From Acidobacteriota bacterium (GTDB taxonomy: Bacteria > Acidobacteriota > Terriglobia > Terriglobales > Acidobacteriaceae), in contig JAKAJO010000025.1 of the NCBI GenBank assembly GCA_021813745.1, positions 1 to 64,000 of the forward strand: 64,000 nt of DNA, read 5' to 3'. The notes under the pieces were generated by a model, which was not told the DNA's origin, did no database searches, and was given only the letters and a program-made list of their open reading frames with translations. Of the stretch, positions 25,850-35,093 are shown in pieces; within the stretch, counting starts at the first letter, position 1; each line of letters begins with the position of its first letter. Position numbers and translations under genes: made by a program.

Positions 25850-26932
25850 ATGATTTCTGTCAAAAAGCGCATTTCGATCGTGGCACTGGTCATTCTTGTT
25901 GCGGTGGGCTTCTTCTTCTGGCGCAGGCTTCACCAGAAGGACACGGTGAGCGACAACGTCACAATCTATGGCAATGTCGACATTCGCCAGGTACAGATCG
26001 CCTTTAATGATAACGAGCGAATTGACAAGCTCCTGGTGGACGAAGGCAGCGCGGTGCACGAGGGGCAGCTGATTGGCCAGTTGGTTCAGCAGCGCTTTTC
26101 CGACGCCGTGGCGCAGGATCAGGCGCTTGCGGCAGCGCAGCAGCAGGTTGTGGCGAGGCTGCATGCGGGGAGCCGTCCCGAAGAGATTGCTCAGGCACGT
26201 GCCGATGTTCAGGCGGCAGAGGCCAACGTTGCCGCCGCACAGGCCAACGTGAAAAATGCAGAATTGCTTTTTCGCCGCCAGCAAACCCTGGCGAAGCAGC
26301 AGTACGTTTCGTTACAGATTCGGGATGATGCAGAGCGCTCTTACTTGGCCCAGAAGGCTGACCTGGCCGCCACCGAGCAGATTCTTGCCGCCAAACAGCA
26401 AGCCCTTCAACTGGCTGTAATCGGGCCCCGCAAGGAAGACATCGCCGCAGCGGAGGCGACTCTTAAGGCGGACCAGGCGGCACTGGCTTTGGCACAAAAG
26501 CAGTTGGCCGATACCCAGCTTTATGCTCCTGCCTCAGGCGTCATCCAGAACAGAATTCTGGAGCCCGGAGACATGGCGACCCCGCAGACACCGGTTTTCA
26601 CTCTCGCCCTCGACAATCCGCTCTGGGTACGTGCCTACCTGCCGGAAACGCAGATGGGCAAAATCGCCCTGGGCATGCGCGCATCCATTGAAGTGGACAG
26701 CTTTCCCGGGCAACGCTTCGCGGGCTGGGTGGGATTCATCTCACCCGTGTCGGAGTTCACGCCTAAGAATGTAGAAACCACGGAACTGCGCTCGCAGCTT
26801 GTCTATCGGGTGCGCATATATGCCTGCAATCCTGATCATCGTCTGCGCCTGGGCATGCCGGCGACGGTCATCATTCCTCTCAGCAACAATCCCGCTCGCG
26901 GAGTCGAAGCCCATCCCTGTGAGGAAAGATGA
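25850..26932 (+). CDS. HlyD-family periplasmic adaptor (YbhG-like)
   Basis: The 360-residue protein has a membrane anchor at the N-terminus (ISIVALVILVAVGFFFW), a biotinyl-lipoyl half-motif (VDEGSAVHEGQLIGQL), a long alpha-helical hairpin rich in Ala/Gln (about residues 80-220), the second lipoyl half (LYAPASGVIQNRILEPGD) and a beta-barrel. It would bridge the ABC-2 transporter in the inner membrane and the TolC channel. AAGGAG precedes the ATG. The stop lies just before the ABC ATPase start, so the operon continues. Confidence 0.88.
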   Translation: MISVKKRISIVALVILVAVGFFFWRRLHQKDTVSDNVTIYGNVDIRQVQIAFNDNERIDKLLVDEGSAVHEGQLIGQLVQQRFSDAVAQDQALAAAQQQVVARLHAGSRPEEIAQARADVQAAEANVAAAQANVKNAELLFRRQQTLAKQQYVSLQIRDDAERSYLAQKADLAATEQILAAKQQALQLAVIGPRKEDIAAAEATLKADQAALALAQKQLADTQLYAPASGVIQNRILEPGDMATPQTPVFTLALDNPLWVRAYLPETQMGKIALGMRASIEVDSFPGQRFAGWVGFISPVSEFTPKNVETTELRSQLVYRVRIYACNPDHRLRLGMPATVIIPLSNNPARGVEAHPCEER

Positions 26933-26933
26933 G

Positions 26934-28667
26934 ATGGGCGTGATCGTCGTCAACAATCTCAGCAAATCCTTTGGTAAGGGAACAAGCCGCAAGAATGCGC
27001 TGAAGAACGTTTCCTTCGAGATCGCCGAAGGCAACATGGCCGCGCTCATCGGGCCGGACGGAGCGGGCAAGACCACGCTTCTTCGTCTTCTTGCTGGCAT
27101 CCTTCAGCCGGATGCCGGGACGCTTCAAGTACTCGGTCATGCGCTGCCCGACGACTCCCTGCAACTCCAAGCCAGGATCGGCTATATGCCGCAGCGCTTT
27201 GGCCTGTATGAAAACCTTACGGTCGAAGAAAACCTGACGCTCTTCGCCGATCTGCACAACCTCTCGGAAGACGGTCGCAAGGCGCGCTTCGATGAACTGT
27301 TGACCATGACGGCGCTCGGCCCCTTTCGCACGCGCCGGGCCGGACAACTTTCCGGCGGAATGAAGCAGAAGCTGGGACTGGCATGCACCTTGATTCATCC
27401 TCCGAAGTTACTGCTTCTCGATGAGGCCAGCGTCGGAGTGGACCCAATTTCGCGCAGGGAATTGTGGAGCATCATTCAGCACCAAGTGATCCATGAAAAG
27501 GTGACAGTCCTTTTAAGCACGGCCTATATGGACGAAGCCGAGCGATGCGACCATGTTCTTCTTCTGCACGAAGGAGAGATTCTCGCGCAAGGAAGCCCTT
27601 CGGACCTCATTGCGCCTATGCAAGGTCATTCCTTCCTTCTCAAAGACGCTGCGCTGGCGCCACGCGCGCTTCAGTCTCAGATCGCCCGTCTGCAGGACGT
27701 GGTAGATTCGGTGATCCAAGGGGATGGACTGCGCATAGTGATGAAGAGCGCGGAAGCGCCGACTTTGCCGGCACGCCTGGTCGCCCAGGGGCTGTCGAAA
27801 CCTGTCCCGGCTCGACTGGAAGATGCATTTGTCAGTCTGCTTTTTAACCGCAATCCGCATCATTCCACTCCTCTGCCCAAGACAACTGAGACAGCCGCCA
27901 ATGACATTCCGGTGGTTGAGGTGAAGAGCCTTTACCGCTATTTTGGCTCCTTTGCCGCAGTGAAGGACGTCAGCTTCTCAGTGCACAAAGGAGAGATTTT
28001 CGGACTGCTTGGAGCGAACGGCGCCGGAAAGTCCACAACCTTCCGTATGTTGTGCGGATTGATGCCGGCTTCTTCAGGGACCTTGCGAGTCGCCGGCGCC
28101 GACCTGCGCACCGGGGCAGCATCGGCCCGAGCACGCATCGGTTATGTCTCGCAGAAGTTCTCTCTCTACGGCGCTCTGAGTGTCCTGCAGAATCTTTCTT
28201 TCTTTGCCACTGTCTATGGTCTTCAGAGCCGGCGCAAGCAAGACCGCATTGCATGGGCTCTCGAAGAACTTGAACTCAAGAACTACATTGCCACAAATGC
28301 CGCCGATCTGCCCCTGGGATACAAGCAGCGCCTAGCCCTGGCCTGCGCCTTGATGCACGAGCCGAGCATCCTTTTTCTCGATGAGCCAACTTCGGGGGTC
28401 GATCCGCTGGCGCGGCGGGAGTTCTGGGCACGTGTGAACGCGCTTGCGCAAGGCGGAACCACATGCCTGGTGACGACCCACTTTATGGAAGAAGCAGAGT
28501 ACTGCGACCGCCTGGTCTTGATGTCATTGGGAGAGGTTCTGGCGGAGGGCACTCCCACGGAAATTAAGAGCAGGGTACGGCGTGCGGATCAGCCCAACCC
28601 AAGCATGGAAGACGCCTTCATCTCCCTCATTGAAGAACACGAGCGCGTCAGCCGGAGGGCATCATGA
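26934..28667 (+). CDS. ABC transporter ATPase with two nucleotide-binding domains (YbhF-like)
   Basis: The 577-residue protein carries two ABC ATPase domains in one chain. Domain 1 has Walker A LIGPDGAGKTTLLRLLAG, signature LSGGMKQKLGLACTL and Walker B LLLLDEASVGVDP. Domain 2 (from about residue 325) has LLGANGAGKSTTFRMLCG, a degenerate signature LPLGYKQRLALACAL and ILFLDEPTSGVDP. This is the YbhF type that works with two ABC-2 permeases in multidrug-type export. ATG 26934 has gaggaaa upstream. It overlaps the following permease gene by 4 nt. Confidence 0.9.
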   Translation: MGVIVVNNLSKSFGKGTSRKNALKNVSFEIAEGNMAALIGPDGAGKTTLLRLLAGILQPDAGTLQVLGHALPDDSLQLQARIGYMPQRFGLYENLTVEENLTLFADLHNLSEDGRKARFDELLTMTALGPFRTRRAGQLSGGMKQKLGLACTLIHPPKLLLLDEASVGVDPISRRELWSIIQHQVIHEKVTVLLSTAYMDEAERCDHVLLLHEGEILAQGSPSDLIAPMQGHSFLLKDAALAPRALQSQIARLQDVVDSVIQGDGLRIVMKSAEAPTLPARLVAQGLSKPVPARLEDAFVSLLFNRNPHHSTPLPKTTETAANDIPVVEVKSLYRYFGSFAAVKDVSFSVHKGEIFGLLGANGAGKSTTFRMLCGLMPASSGTLRVAGADLRTGAASARARIGYVSQKFSLYGALSVLQNLSFFATVYGLQSRRKQDRIAWALEELELKNYIATNAADLPLGYKQRLALACALMHEPSILFLDEPTSGVDPLARREFWARVNALAQGGTTCLVTTHFMEEAEYCDRLVLMSLGEVLAEGTPTEIKSRVRRADQPNPSMEDAFISLIEEHERVSRRAS

Positions 28668-29779
28668 ACCGGATGCGCGTTAAAGGCCTTATGCGCAAGG
28701 AGGTCTATGAGATCGTTCGCGATCCTTCCAGCATCGCTATTGCCTTTGTCCTGCCCCTGGTTCTCCTGTTGATCTTTGGATATGGTGTTTCACTCGATGC
28801 GCGAAGCGTTCCTGTTGCCGAGGTGGTCGAACAGCCGACATATCTGACAGCCTCCTTTCTCAGTGAACTCGATCATTCACCCTGGTTTCATCCGGCGCGC
28901 TACCCCGATCAGGCATCCGCCGAGCAGGCCATGATGCAGGGCCGCGTTCAGGCAATCCTCTGGCTGCGTAGTGACTTCTCACGGCGATCTCTGAGCTCCG
29001 GGGAGACTCCGATACACCTCACCATCAATGGCGTCGATGCCAATCAGGCGCGCATCATTCAGAACTACGTGAATGGAACTTGGCAAACCTGGCTGCAACA
29101 GCAGGCGACACTTCAGGGGCAGCCGCTCGCCGTTCCCGTCGTCGCGGATGTGCGTATATGGTTCAATCCAGCACTCACCAGCCGCGACTATCTGATTCCG
29201 GGACTCATTGCCATCATCATGACGCTCATTGGAGCTCTCTTGACTGCGCTGGTTGTGGCGCGTGAATGGGAGCGAGGCACCATGGAAGGCATCATGGTCA
29301 CTCCAGTAGCAAAAACCGAAATCCTGCTGGGCAAACTGGTCCCCTATTTCGTGATGGGAATGGGCGGAATGATGTTGTCGACTGCGATGGCGGTCTTCCT
29401 GTTTCATGTTCCGCTGCGTGGTTCTCTGACGGTTCTCATTGGATCCGCTGCGCTCTTTTTGCTTACCGCCCTGGGGATGGGACTGGCGATCTCCGTGCTG
29501 GCGCGAAGCCAGTTTGTGGCTGCGATGGTTGCGATCGTCACTACGTTCCTTCCAGCCTTCATACTCTCTGGATTTCTCTTCGATATCCGCTCCATGCCGC
29601 AGGCGATTCAGGTTCTCACGCACATTGTCGCTGCGCGTTACTTTGTGGCTACGCTGCAAAGCTCGTTTCTTGCCGGGGATCTCTGGTCTGTGATTGTGCC
29701 CAACCTACTGGGGCTTGCAGTCCTCTGCATTGTCTTTCTTGGCTTATCTGTGCTTCGGTTTCGCAAGAGGTTGGATTGA
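28664..29779 (+). CDS. ABC-2 type permease, first (YbhS-like)
   Basis: The 371-residue protein has one N-terminal membrane span (SIAIAFVLPLVLLLIFGYGV), a large extracytoplasmic loop (about 45-170), and five spans towards the C-terminus (LIPGLIAIIMTLIGALLTAL onward). The motif VVAREWERGTMEGIMVTPVA is characteristic of ABC-2 transporters. It overlaps the ATPase gene by 4 nt and the second permease by 1 nt (TGATG), implying a heterodimeric transporter assembled from coupled translation. Confidence 0.88.
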   Translation: MNRMRVKGLMRKEVYEIVRDPSSIAIAFVLPLVLLLIFGYGVSLDARSVPVAEVVEQPTYLTASFLSELDHSPWFHPARYPDQASAEQAMMQGRVQAILWLRSDFSRRSLSSGETPIHLTINGVDANQARIIQNYVNGTWQTWLQQQATLQGQPLAVPVVADVRIWFNPALTSRDYLIPGLIAIIMTLIGALLTALVVAREWERGTMEGIMVTPVAKTEILLGKLVPYFVMGMGGMMLSTAMAVFLFHVPLRGSLTVLIGSAALFLLTALGMGLAISVLARSQFVAAMVAIVTTFLPAFILSGFLFDIRSMPQAIQVLTHIVAARYFVATLQSSFLAGDLWSVIVPNLLGLAVLCIVFLGLSVLRFRKRLD

Positions 29780-30897
29780 TGCGAACGAGAATTCTGCGCG
29801 TCTTTGCACTTGTTGTGAAGGAACTTCTGGCCTTGCTGCGCGACCCCGCCAGTCGCGCCGTTCTGATCGGTCCGCCGATCATTCAGCTCATCGTGTTTGG
29901 CTATGCGGCCACCTTCGAACTGAAGCACGTTCCGTTTGTCGTGTACAACCAGGACCAGGGACAGCTATCAAGAGAGCTTGTCGCGCGCTTCGCCGGCGCG
30001 CCAAGTTTCGATCTTGTGCAATTCGTCTATGACCAGAGCGCGGTAAAGAAGGCAATCAATAACAAGTCGGCATTGATGGCTATGGATATCGGGCCGAACT
30101 TTACTTCAGACCTGGAGCGTGGGCAACCGGCACACGTCCAGATTGTTCTGGATGGGAGAGACTCCAACACCGCTGCCATTGCCATGGGATACGTCCAATC
30201 CATCGTGACCCATTTCAATGAGTCACAAGTTCTGCAGCACGGAACGAAGCCTCCGCCCACGGTGCTTCTGGATCGAGCCTTGTTCAATCCAAATCTTGAT
30301 TCGCGGTGGTTCATCGTCCCTGGCATCTGTGGAATTCTCACGCTTTTGGTGAGTATGCTCACCACGGGCCTCTCTGTTGCACGCGAACGCGAAATGGGAA
30401 CCTTCGATCAGCTCCTCGTCACTCCGATGCCTCCGACAGAGATTCTGCTAGGAAAGGCCTTGCCGGGCTTTCTGGTTGGCACAGCAGAAGGAACACTGAT
30501 TGTTTTGATGGCGATCTTCTGGTTCCATGTTCCCTTCACAGGAAGCCTAATTGGCCTTTACATTGGCCTGCTCTGCTTTCTCTTCGCGGCGGTTGGCATT
30601 GGATTGATGATTTCGTCCCTAGCCGTCACGCAACAGCAAGGGCTGCTGGGTGTCTTTCTCTTCATGGTGCCGGCAATCGTCCTCTCCGGGTTCGCAACCC
30701 CAATCGCGAATATGCCTCAGGCCGTGCAGTACATTACGCTGCTCGATCCATTGCGCTACTTTCTAATCGTCCTGCGGGGCAGCTTCCTGGAGGGTGGTGG
30801 CATCGCCTTGTTTTGGCCGCAATATTGGCCACTACTCATGATTGGGCTGATCTGCATGGTCGCGGCCGGCAATCTCTTCCGAAAACGCCTCGCTTAA
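29779..30897 (+). CDS. ABC-2 type permease, second (YbhR-like)
   Basis: The 372-residue partner of the preceding permease has the same layout: N-terminal span (RAVLIGPPIIQLIVFGYAAT), extracytoplasmic loop with FVVYNQDQGQLSRELVARF, and C-terminal spans after VPGICGILTLLVSMLTTGLS, with SVAREREMGTFDQLLVTPM. It ends the TolC-HlyD-ATPase-permease-permease operon. Downstream, a 6-bp inverted repeat (GTGCGC/GCGCAC, 30918-30937) lacks a T-run, so termination is unclear. Confidence 0.88.
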   Translation: MRTRILRVFALVVKELLALLRDPASRAVLIGPPIIQLIVFGYAATFELKHVPFVVYNQDQGQLSRELVARFAGAPSFDLVQFVYDQSAVKKAINNKSALMAMDIGPNFTSDLERGQPAHVQIVLDGRDSNTAAIAMGYVQSIVTHFNESQVLQHGTKPPPTVLLDRALFNPNLDSRWFIVPGICGILTLLVSMLTTGLSVAREREMGTFDQLLVTPMPPTEILLGKALPGFLVGTAEGTLIVLMAIFWFHVPFTGSLIGLYIGLLCFLFAAVGIGLMISSLAVTQQQGLLGVFLFMVPAIVLSGFATPIANMPQAVQYITLLDPLRYFLIVLRGSFLEGGGIALFWPQYWPLLMIGLICMVAAGNLFRKRLA

Positions 30898-31013
30898 TCG
30901 CCGCGATGCGCCTCTCAGTGCGCGTCACTTAGCGCACGTGGCACTGACTGCCTGGAGGCTCTCTTGCGAATCTACTCAGGCTGAATCTGCAATAGCGGCT
31001 CTGTGAAGTATCA

Positions 31014-31175
31014 TCACTGGAACTGAAAGGCCACATAGACGAATGTCATCACTTCAGGGACCTCGTCCAGCAAGCCGATAGCTACTGCGCAAGCTGCTTC
31101 TAAATTGGTTCCATAGAGCGCAGCTGCCACGGTCATCGTTACCTCACAACTGTTCGATGCGGCGGTGAATGACAT
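31014..31175 (-). pseudogene. C-terminal remnant of an ACR3-type arsenite permease
   Basis: The minus strand translates in one frame to FTAASNSCEVTMTVAAALYG followed by TNLEAACAVAIGLLDEVPEV and a stop at 31014. This matches the last transmembrane part of ACR3 arsenite efflux permeases (FTAASN..., ALYG/N..A...A..IG.L.EVPV). The rest of the ~350-residue protein is missing, so this is a fragment. Its presence beside an IS3 remnant and an ArsR gene points to a broken ars cluster. Confidence 0.6.
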
Positions 31176-31229
31176 TGATGAGCCCCGTCCTCTTAAAGCT
31201 TTGCTACACGTGAGTCTTCGGCCAGAACC

Positions 31230-31640
31230 GAGCCTGCAAAGGCGGAAGATTGGCTGATGAAGAAGGAGCGCTGTTCCGTTGCACAGATTGTGGTGTTCTG
31301 AAGGGGGCAGAAGTGGGAGTGCTTGTCACGGACGTGATCGCAAAGTCGGGGATCAGCGAACAAACGTTCTACCGCTGGAAGAAGCAGTATGTCGGCCCGG
31401 AATCGGACCAGGTCTGGGAGATGAAACAGCTGCAGGACGAGAACGGCCGCCTGAAGCAGTTCGGGCCGACTTAGCCTGGATAAGACGATACTCCAGGATT
31501 TGCTCCATAAAAGTGGTAAAGCCGCCTCGGCGCCAGGCACTGGTCCAGTACCTATGTGACCAGTACCACGTCAGCGAATAGCATGCCTGTAGAGCACTAC
31601 GAACTGATTGCGTTCCGCATCGCCACAATGGACAAAGACT
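31230..31640 (+). mobile_element. Degraded IS3-family transposase (orfA plus start of orfB)
   Basis: From ATG 31256 the frame MKKERCSVAQIV shifts near 31290 into GAEVGVLVTDVIAKSGISEQ and TFYRWKKQYVG, the helix-turn-helix of IS3-family OrfA. After a stop at 31474 the sequence continues with a LSLDK-like stretch and LVQYLCDQYHVSE, the start of OrfB, then more stops. At least one frameshift and several stops mean it is dead. No intact ends or target duplication are visible. Confidence 0.65.
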
Positions 31641-31651
31641 ATAACGACTGA

Positions 31652-31682
31652 TAGTATATTCGAAGTATCTAATATTCGAACT
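31652..31682. promoter_or_regulatory. Candidate ArsR operator/promoter: repeated TATTCGAA
   Basis: atattcgaa occurs at 31656-31664 and again at 31672-31680, 16 bp apart, just 10 bp before the arsR start. TTCGAA is itself palindromic, and the surroundings are very AT-rich as in a promoter. Autoregulation of the arsR-hyf operon through this site is an inference. Confidence 0.45.
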
Positions 31683-31690
31683 TATGGTAG

Positions 31691-32050
31691 ATGGTCATGC
31701 CCGATGCACTGCGTCGCTTTAAAGCAGAAGTCTTTCAAGCATTAGCACATCCGACGCGAATTGCGATTATCGATCTGCTTGGGGAGAAGGAGCTATCGGC
31801 TGGAGAACTGATGGAAAAGCTCGGCATCGAGCAAGCAAACATTTCTCAACACCTCGCCGTGCTCCGATCCAGACAGTTGCTGGTAAATCGAAAGGTTGGC
31901 AACCAAGTTTTCTACTCGGTCCGCGACCGGCTCTTGCTTGAGGTGCTTGCGCTTATGCGCACCTATTTCCAAAATCATCTCACTGGTTCACTGGCATTAG
32001 CTCGCGAGATGAGCAGCGAGAATAAACGGATGAAAGCGACGCGATCGTAG
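31691..32050 (+). CDS. ArsR-family regulator heading the hyf-like operon
   Basis: The 119-residue winged-helix protein has ALRRFKAEVFQALAHPTRIA, a recognition helix in LGIEQANISQHLAVLRSRQL and the wing VNRKVGNQVFYSVRDRLLLE. No cysteine pair typical of metal sensors is present, so the signal is unknown. The gene ends 38 bp before hyfB on the same strand, and the repeated TATTCGAA sites lie just upstream. It therefore probably regulates its own operon of complex-I-like genes. It may alternatively be a left-over of the broken arsenic cluster to its left. Confidence 0.85.
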   Translation: MVMPDALRRFKAEVFQALAHPTRIAIIDLLGEKELSAGELMEKLGIEQANISQHLAVLRSRQLLVNRKVGNQVFYSVRDRLLLEVLALMRTYFQNHLTGSLALAREMSSENKRMKATRS

Positions 32051-32088
32051 AGGATCAAATTCGCTGAGAGAGCCTGACGAGAGGAATC

Positions 32089-34134
32089 TTGAGCCTTTAT
32101 TTCTCGAGTTCGAATGTTGCCGCATGGATGCCAGGGCACAGCGTGACCACAATATTGGCGATTGTCCTGTCATGGACAATCCTCTCTGCAGGTTGCATGC
32201 TGCGGCCGCACAGTGTGCGGTATGTAGCACGCTTTCTCTTTCCGGTGGGTGCGTTAGGATCCATTGCGATGTTTATTGGAGCAGCATGGTATGTCTTCCA
32301 TGCTTCCGCGCCTGAAACCATAACCCTTCCGCTCGGTCTCCCTGATCTTCCGTTTCACATTCGTCTGGATGCTCTGTCTGCATTCTTTCTGATGATCCTT
32401 GGACTTTCGAGTGCCGGTATTTCTCTGTTTGCAGCCGGATATTTTCGTAGTGGGGAAGGAACTGCTCCAGGGGTTCTTGGACTTTACTACCATGTCTTTC
32501 TTGCAAGCATGGCGATTGTCATTCTTGCCGACGATGCTTACTTATTCATGGTGGCCTGGGAGACGATGGCGCTTTCTTCGTACTTCCTCGTCACCTCGCA
32601 GCACCGAATTCCTGAGATTCGCAGCGCTGGATTTCTGTATCTGCTAATGGCCCACCTAGGGGCCGTCTGCATTCTACTCAGCTTTGGCGTGATGCAGGGT
32701 GGAAGCTGGCAATTCACCCTCGACGCAATGCGTGGCGCATCGTTGAGCCCTTTCTGGGCAAGCGTTGCGTTTACGCTGGCGCTGATTGGATTCGGCGCCA
32801 AGGCAGGATTAGTACCTATGCACGTCTGGCTGCCAGAGGCGCATCCCGCCGCACCTTCGCCCGTCTCCGCGATGATGAGCGGCCTGATGCTGAAGACAGC
32901 TATCTACGGGCTGCTACGAGTCACCTTCGATCTTCTTCATGTCCACTTCTGGCAATGGGGAGTGGCTGTGCTTGCATTGGGACTCTTCTCCGGATTGTTT
33001 GGGGCGATCTTTGCCGCAGTGCAGACGGACATGAAGCGACTGCTCGCATATTCATCTATCGAGAACATCGGCCTAATCTTTACGGGCATTGGACTTTCGA
33101 TTCTATTCGCTGCAAGCCACTTGCTCCTCTTTGCAGCATTAGCATTGAGTGCGGCTTTGATCCACGCTCTAAATCACTCTCTATTCAAGAGTATGCTGTT
33201 TCTGGCGACCGGTTCCGTTTTACACGCCACGCGCCAACGGAGCCTCGGTAAGCTAGGCGGGCTGATTCGGTACATGCCGTGGGTTGCGACGCTGGCCTTG
33301 ATTGGTACGCTCGCCATCGCCGGCTTACCTCCGCTGAATGGCTTCATTTCTGAGTGGCTACTTTTGCAGTCATTCCTTTTTACACCTCGGCTTCCGCACG
33401 CCTTCATCAATATGCTGATTCCGCTGGGTGCGGCGGCATTGGCGTTGACGGTGGCACTTGCGGCCTATGTCATGGTGAAGTTTTACGGAGTCATTTTCCT
33501 GGGGCAGCCCCGCGAGCCGTCTCTCCAACAAGCGCACGACGCAAATTGGCTCGAACGACTCGGTCTCAGTTGGCTGGCCGCAGGATGCATTGTAATCGGG
33601 GTACAGCCGCAACTGGCGCTTCACGCTGCGGGGAAAGCGACGAGATTGCTTGTGGGCCAGGCGGTGGTTCCCGATCCGTCGCTCTGGCGTATAGCTCCGA
33701 TTGCGCCTGCACAGGCTTCGTATAGCGGATCGATCTTTCTCGGAGTGATCGTTTGCGTTGTTGCCATCACTTTTCTGGGGGTTCGTCTCCTAGCTCATGG
33801 CCGGATGCGCAGGACCGCTGCATGGGACTGCGGCTATCGCTGGCAAACATCGCGTATGCAGGATACTGCGGAGGGATTTGGTCAGCCGATTCGGCATATG
33901 TTTGGCGCCTTCTTCCAAATGGAACGCCAACTTCCCTCCGCGGACGACATGAATCCACGCTATCAAATGCACATTGAAGACCGCTTCTGGCGGGCCATGT
34001 ACCGGCCCATCGCGGCAGCTGTGCCCCGACTAGCCGATGCGATTAGTGTCCTGCAGGGAGGACGCCTTGCGATCTATCTGCTCTATAGCTTCCTGACGTT
34101 ACTTGGCCTCCTGGTATTTGTTCTATGGCTTTGA
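32089..34134 (+). CDS. hyfB: HyfB-like proton-pumping membrane subunit (NuoL/N family)
   Basis: The 681-residue, about 16-span membrane protein belongs to the Mrp-antiporter/NuoL-like family. The conserved core reads LIGFGAKAGLVPMHVWLPEA with HPAAPSPVSAMMSGLMLKTA after it, then LLAYSSIENIGLIFTGIGL and ALNHSLFKSMLFLATGSV, containing the Lys and Glu residues of the proton channel. The C-terminus (WDCGYRWQTSRMQDTAEGFG) is typical of HyfB/HycC. It starts at TTG 32089 with GAGAGG upstream and overlaps hyfC by 10 nt. In the complex it would translocate protons or sodium. Confidence 0.92.
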   Translation: MSLYFSSSNVAAWMPGHSVTTILAIVLSWTILSAGCMLRPHSVRYVARFLFPVGALGSIAMFIGAAWYVFHASAPETITLPLGLPDLPFHIRLDALSAFFLMILGLSSAGISLFAAGYFRSGEGTAPGVLGLYYHVFLASMAIVILADDAYLFMVAWETMALSSYFLVTSQHRIPEIRSAGFLYLLMAHLGAVCILLSFGVMQGGSWQFTLDAMRGASLSPFWASVAFTLALIGFGAKAGLVPMHVWLPEAHPAAPSPVSAMMSGLMLKTAIYGLLRVTFDLLHVHFWQWGVAVLALGLFSGLFGAIFAAVQTDMKRLLAYSSIENIGLIFTGIGLSILFAASHLLLFAALALSAALIHALNHSLFKSMLFLATGSVLHATRQRSLGKLGGLIRYMPWVATLALIGTLAIAGLPPLNGFISEWLLLQSFLFTPRLPHAFINMLIPLGAAALALTVALAAYVMVKFYGVIFLGQPREPSLQQAHDANWLERLGLSWLAAGCIVIGVQPQLALHAAGKATRLLVGQAVVPDPSLWRIAPIAPAQASYSGSIFLGVIVCVVAITFLGVRLLAHGRMRRTAAWDCGYRWQTSRMQDTAEGFGQPIRHMFGAFFQMERQLPSADDMNPRYQMHIEDRFWRAMYRPIAAAVPRLADAISVLQGGRLAIYLLYSFLTLLGLLVFVLWL

Positions 34135-35093
34135 AATTCGTCCCATTTATGTGGCAGTTTGGAGAGGTAATCCTCGCCGTTGCATTGGCGCCCCTGTTCG
34201 CAGGCTGGATCGGTCAGTGTCGTGCCTGGATGCAAAACAGATCGGCGCCACCGCTGACTCAGCAATACCGCATGCTGCGGAAGCTCTTTAAAAAAGACGT
34301 TGCTTTGGCGGAGAATGCATCGCGGCTCTACCGCACCGCGCCGTATGTCCTGTTCGCTACGATGGTGTTGGTCGCAGCAATTACCCCTTCTGTCGTTACC
34401 GATTTGCCCTTTGCGCACGCGGCGGACGCCATCGCGCTCATTGGACTGTTCGCCACAGCGAGGGTATTCCAGGCACTCGCGGCTATGGACATTGGAACAT
34501 CGTTTGGGACGCTTGGAGCCAGACGAGAGATGATGGTTGGTTTCCTTGCGGAACCGGCGATTCTCATGGTGTTCTTCAATGCATTTCTTCTTTTTGACAG
34601 CACCGCACTAACCAGTCTCGTCGACAACTACTCGACGCATCCGTCCGTCATTGATCCGAGCGTAATCTTCGCTGCGATCGCATTTGTCATGGTCTTGCTC
34701 GCGGAGAATGCGAGAATCCCGATCGACAATCCAGCGACGCATCTCGAATTGACGATGATTCACGAAGCGATGGTGCTCGAGTATTCTGCGCGTCACCTTG
34801 CGCTGGTCGAATGGGCATCGTCCCTCAAGCTATTCAACTACGTCTGCATCGGCATCGCGCTATTTCTGCCTTGGGGTATTGCCATTCACGGAGCCAATCT
34901 TATCGCGATTCTGATTGCACTTGCTGCACTCTCTGTGAAACTTGCTTTCTGTGGGGCAGTACTTGCACTCATCGAATCACTTTCGGCGAAACTTCGGATC
35001 TTTCGCGCACCGGAGTTTCTGGCCATGGCCTTTCTGATTGCCGTGCTGGGACTGCTTGTTCATCTATTACTGGGAGCGAATACAAATGCTTAG
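34125..35093 (+). CDS. hyfC: HyfC-like membrane subunit (NuoH family)
   Basis: The 322-residue protein has about eight spans. It shows NuoH-type features: MLRKLFKKDVALAENASRLY in the first cytoplasmic loop, MDIGTSFGTLGARREMMVGF, and the conserved acidic loop LLAENARIPIDNPATHLELT with MIHEAMVLEYSARHLALVEW. These residues form the link between the hydrophilic arm and the membrane arm in complex I and group 4 hydrogenases. It overlaps both neighbours (hyfB by 10 nt, hyfE by 8 nt). Confidence 0.92.
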   Translation: MALKFVPFMWQFGEVILAVALAPLFAGWIGQCRAWMQNRSAPPLTQQYRMLRKLFKKDVALAENASRLYRTAPYVLFATMVLVAAITPSVVTDLPFAHAADAIALIGLFATARVFQALAAMDIGTSFGTLGARREMMVGFLAEPAILMVFFNAFLLFDSTALTSLVDNYSTHPSVIDPSVIFAAIAFVMVLLAENARIPIDNPATHLELTMIHEAMVLEYSARHLALVEWASSLKLFNYVCIGIALFLPWGIAIHGANLIAILIALAALSVKLAFCGAVLALIESLSAKLRIFRAPEFLAMAFLIAVLGLLVHLLLGANTNA

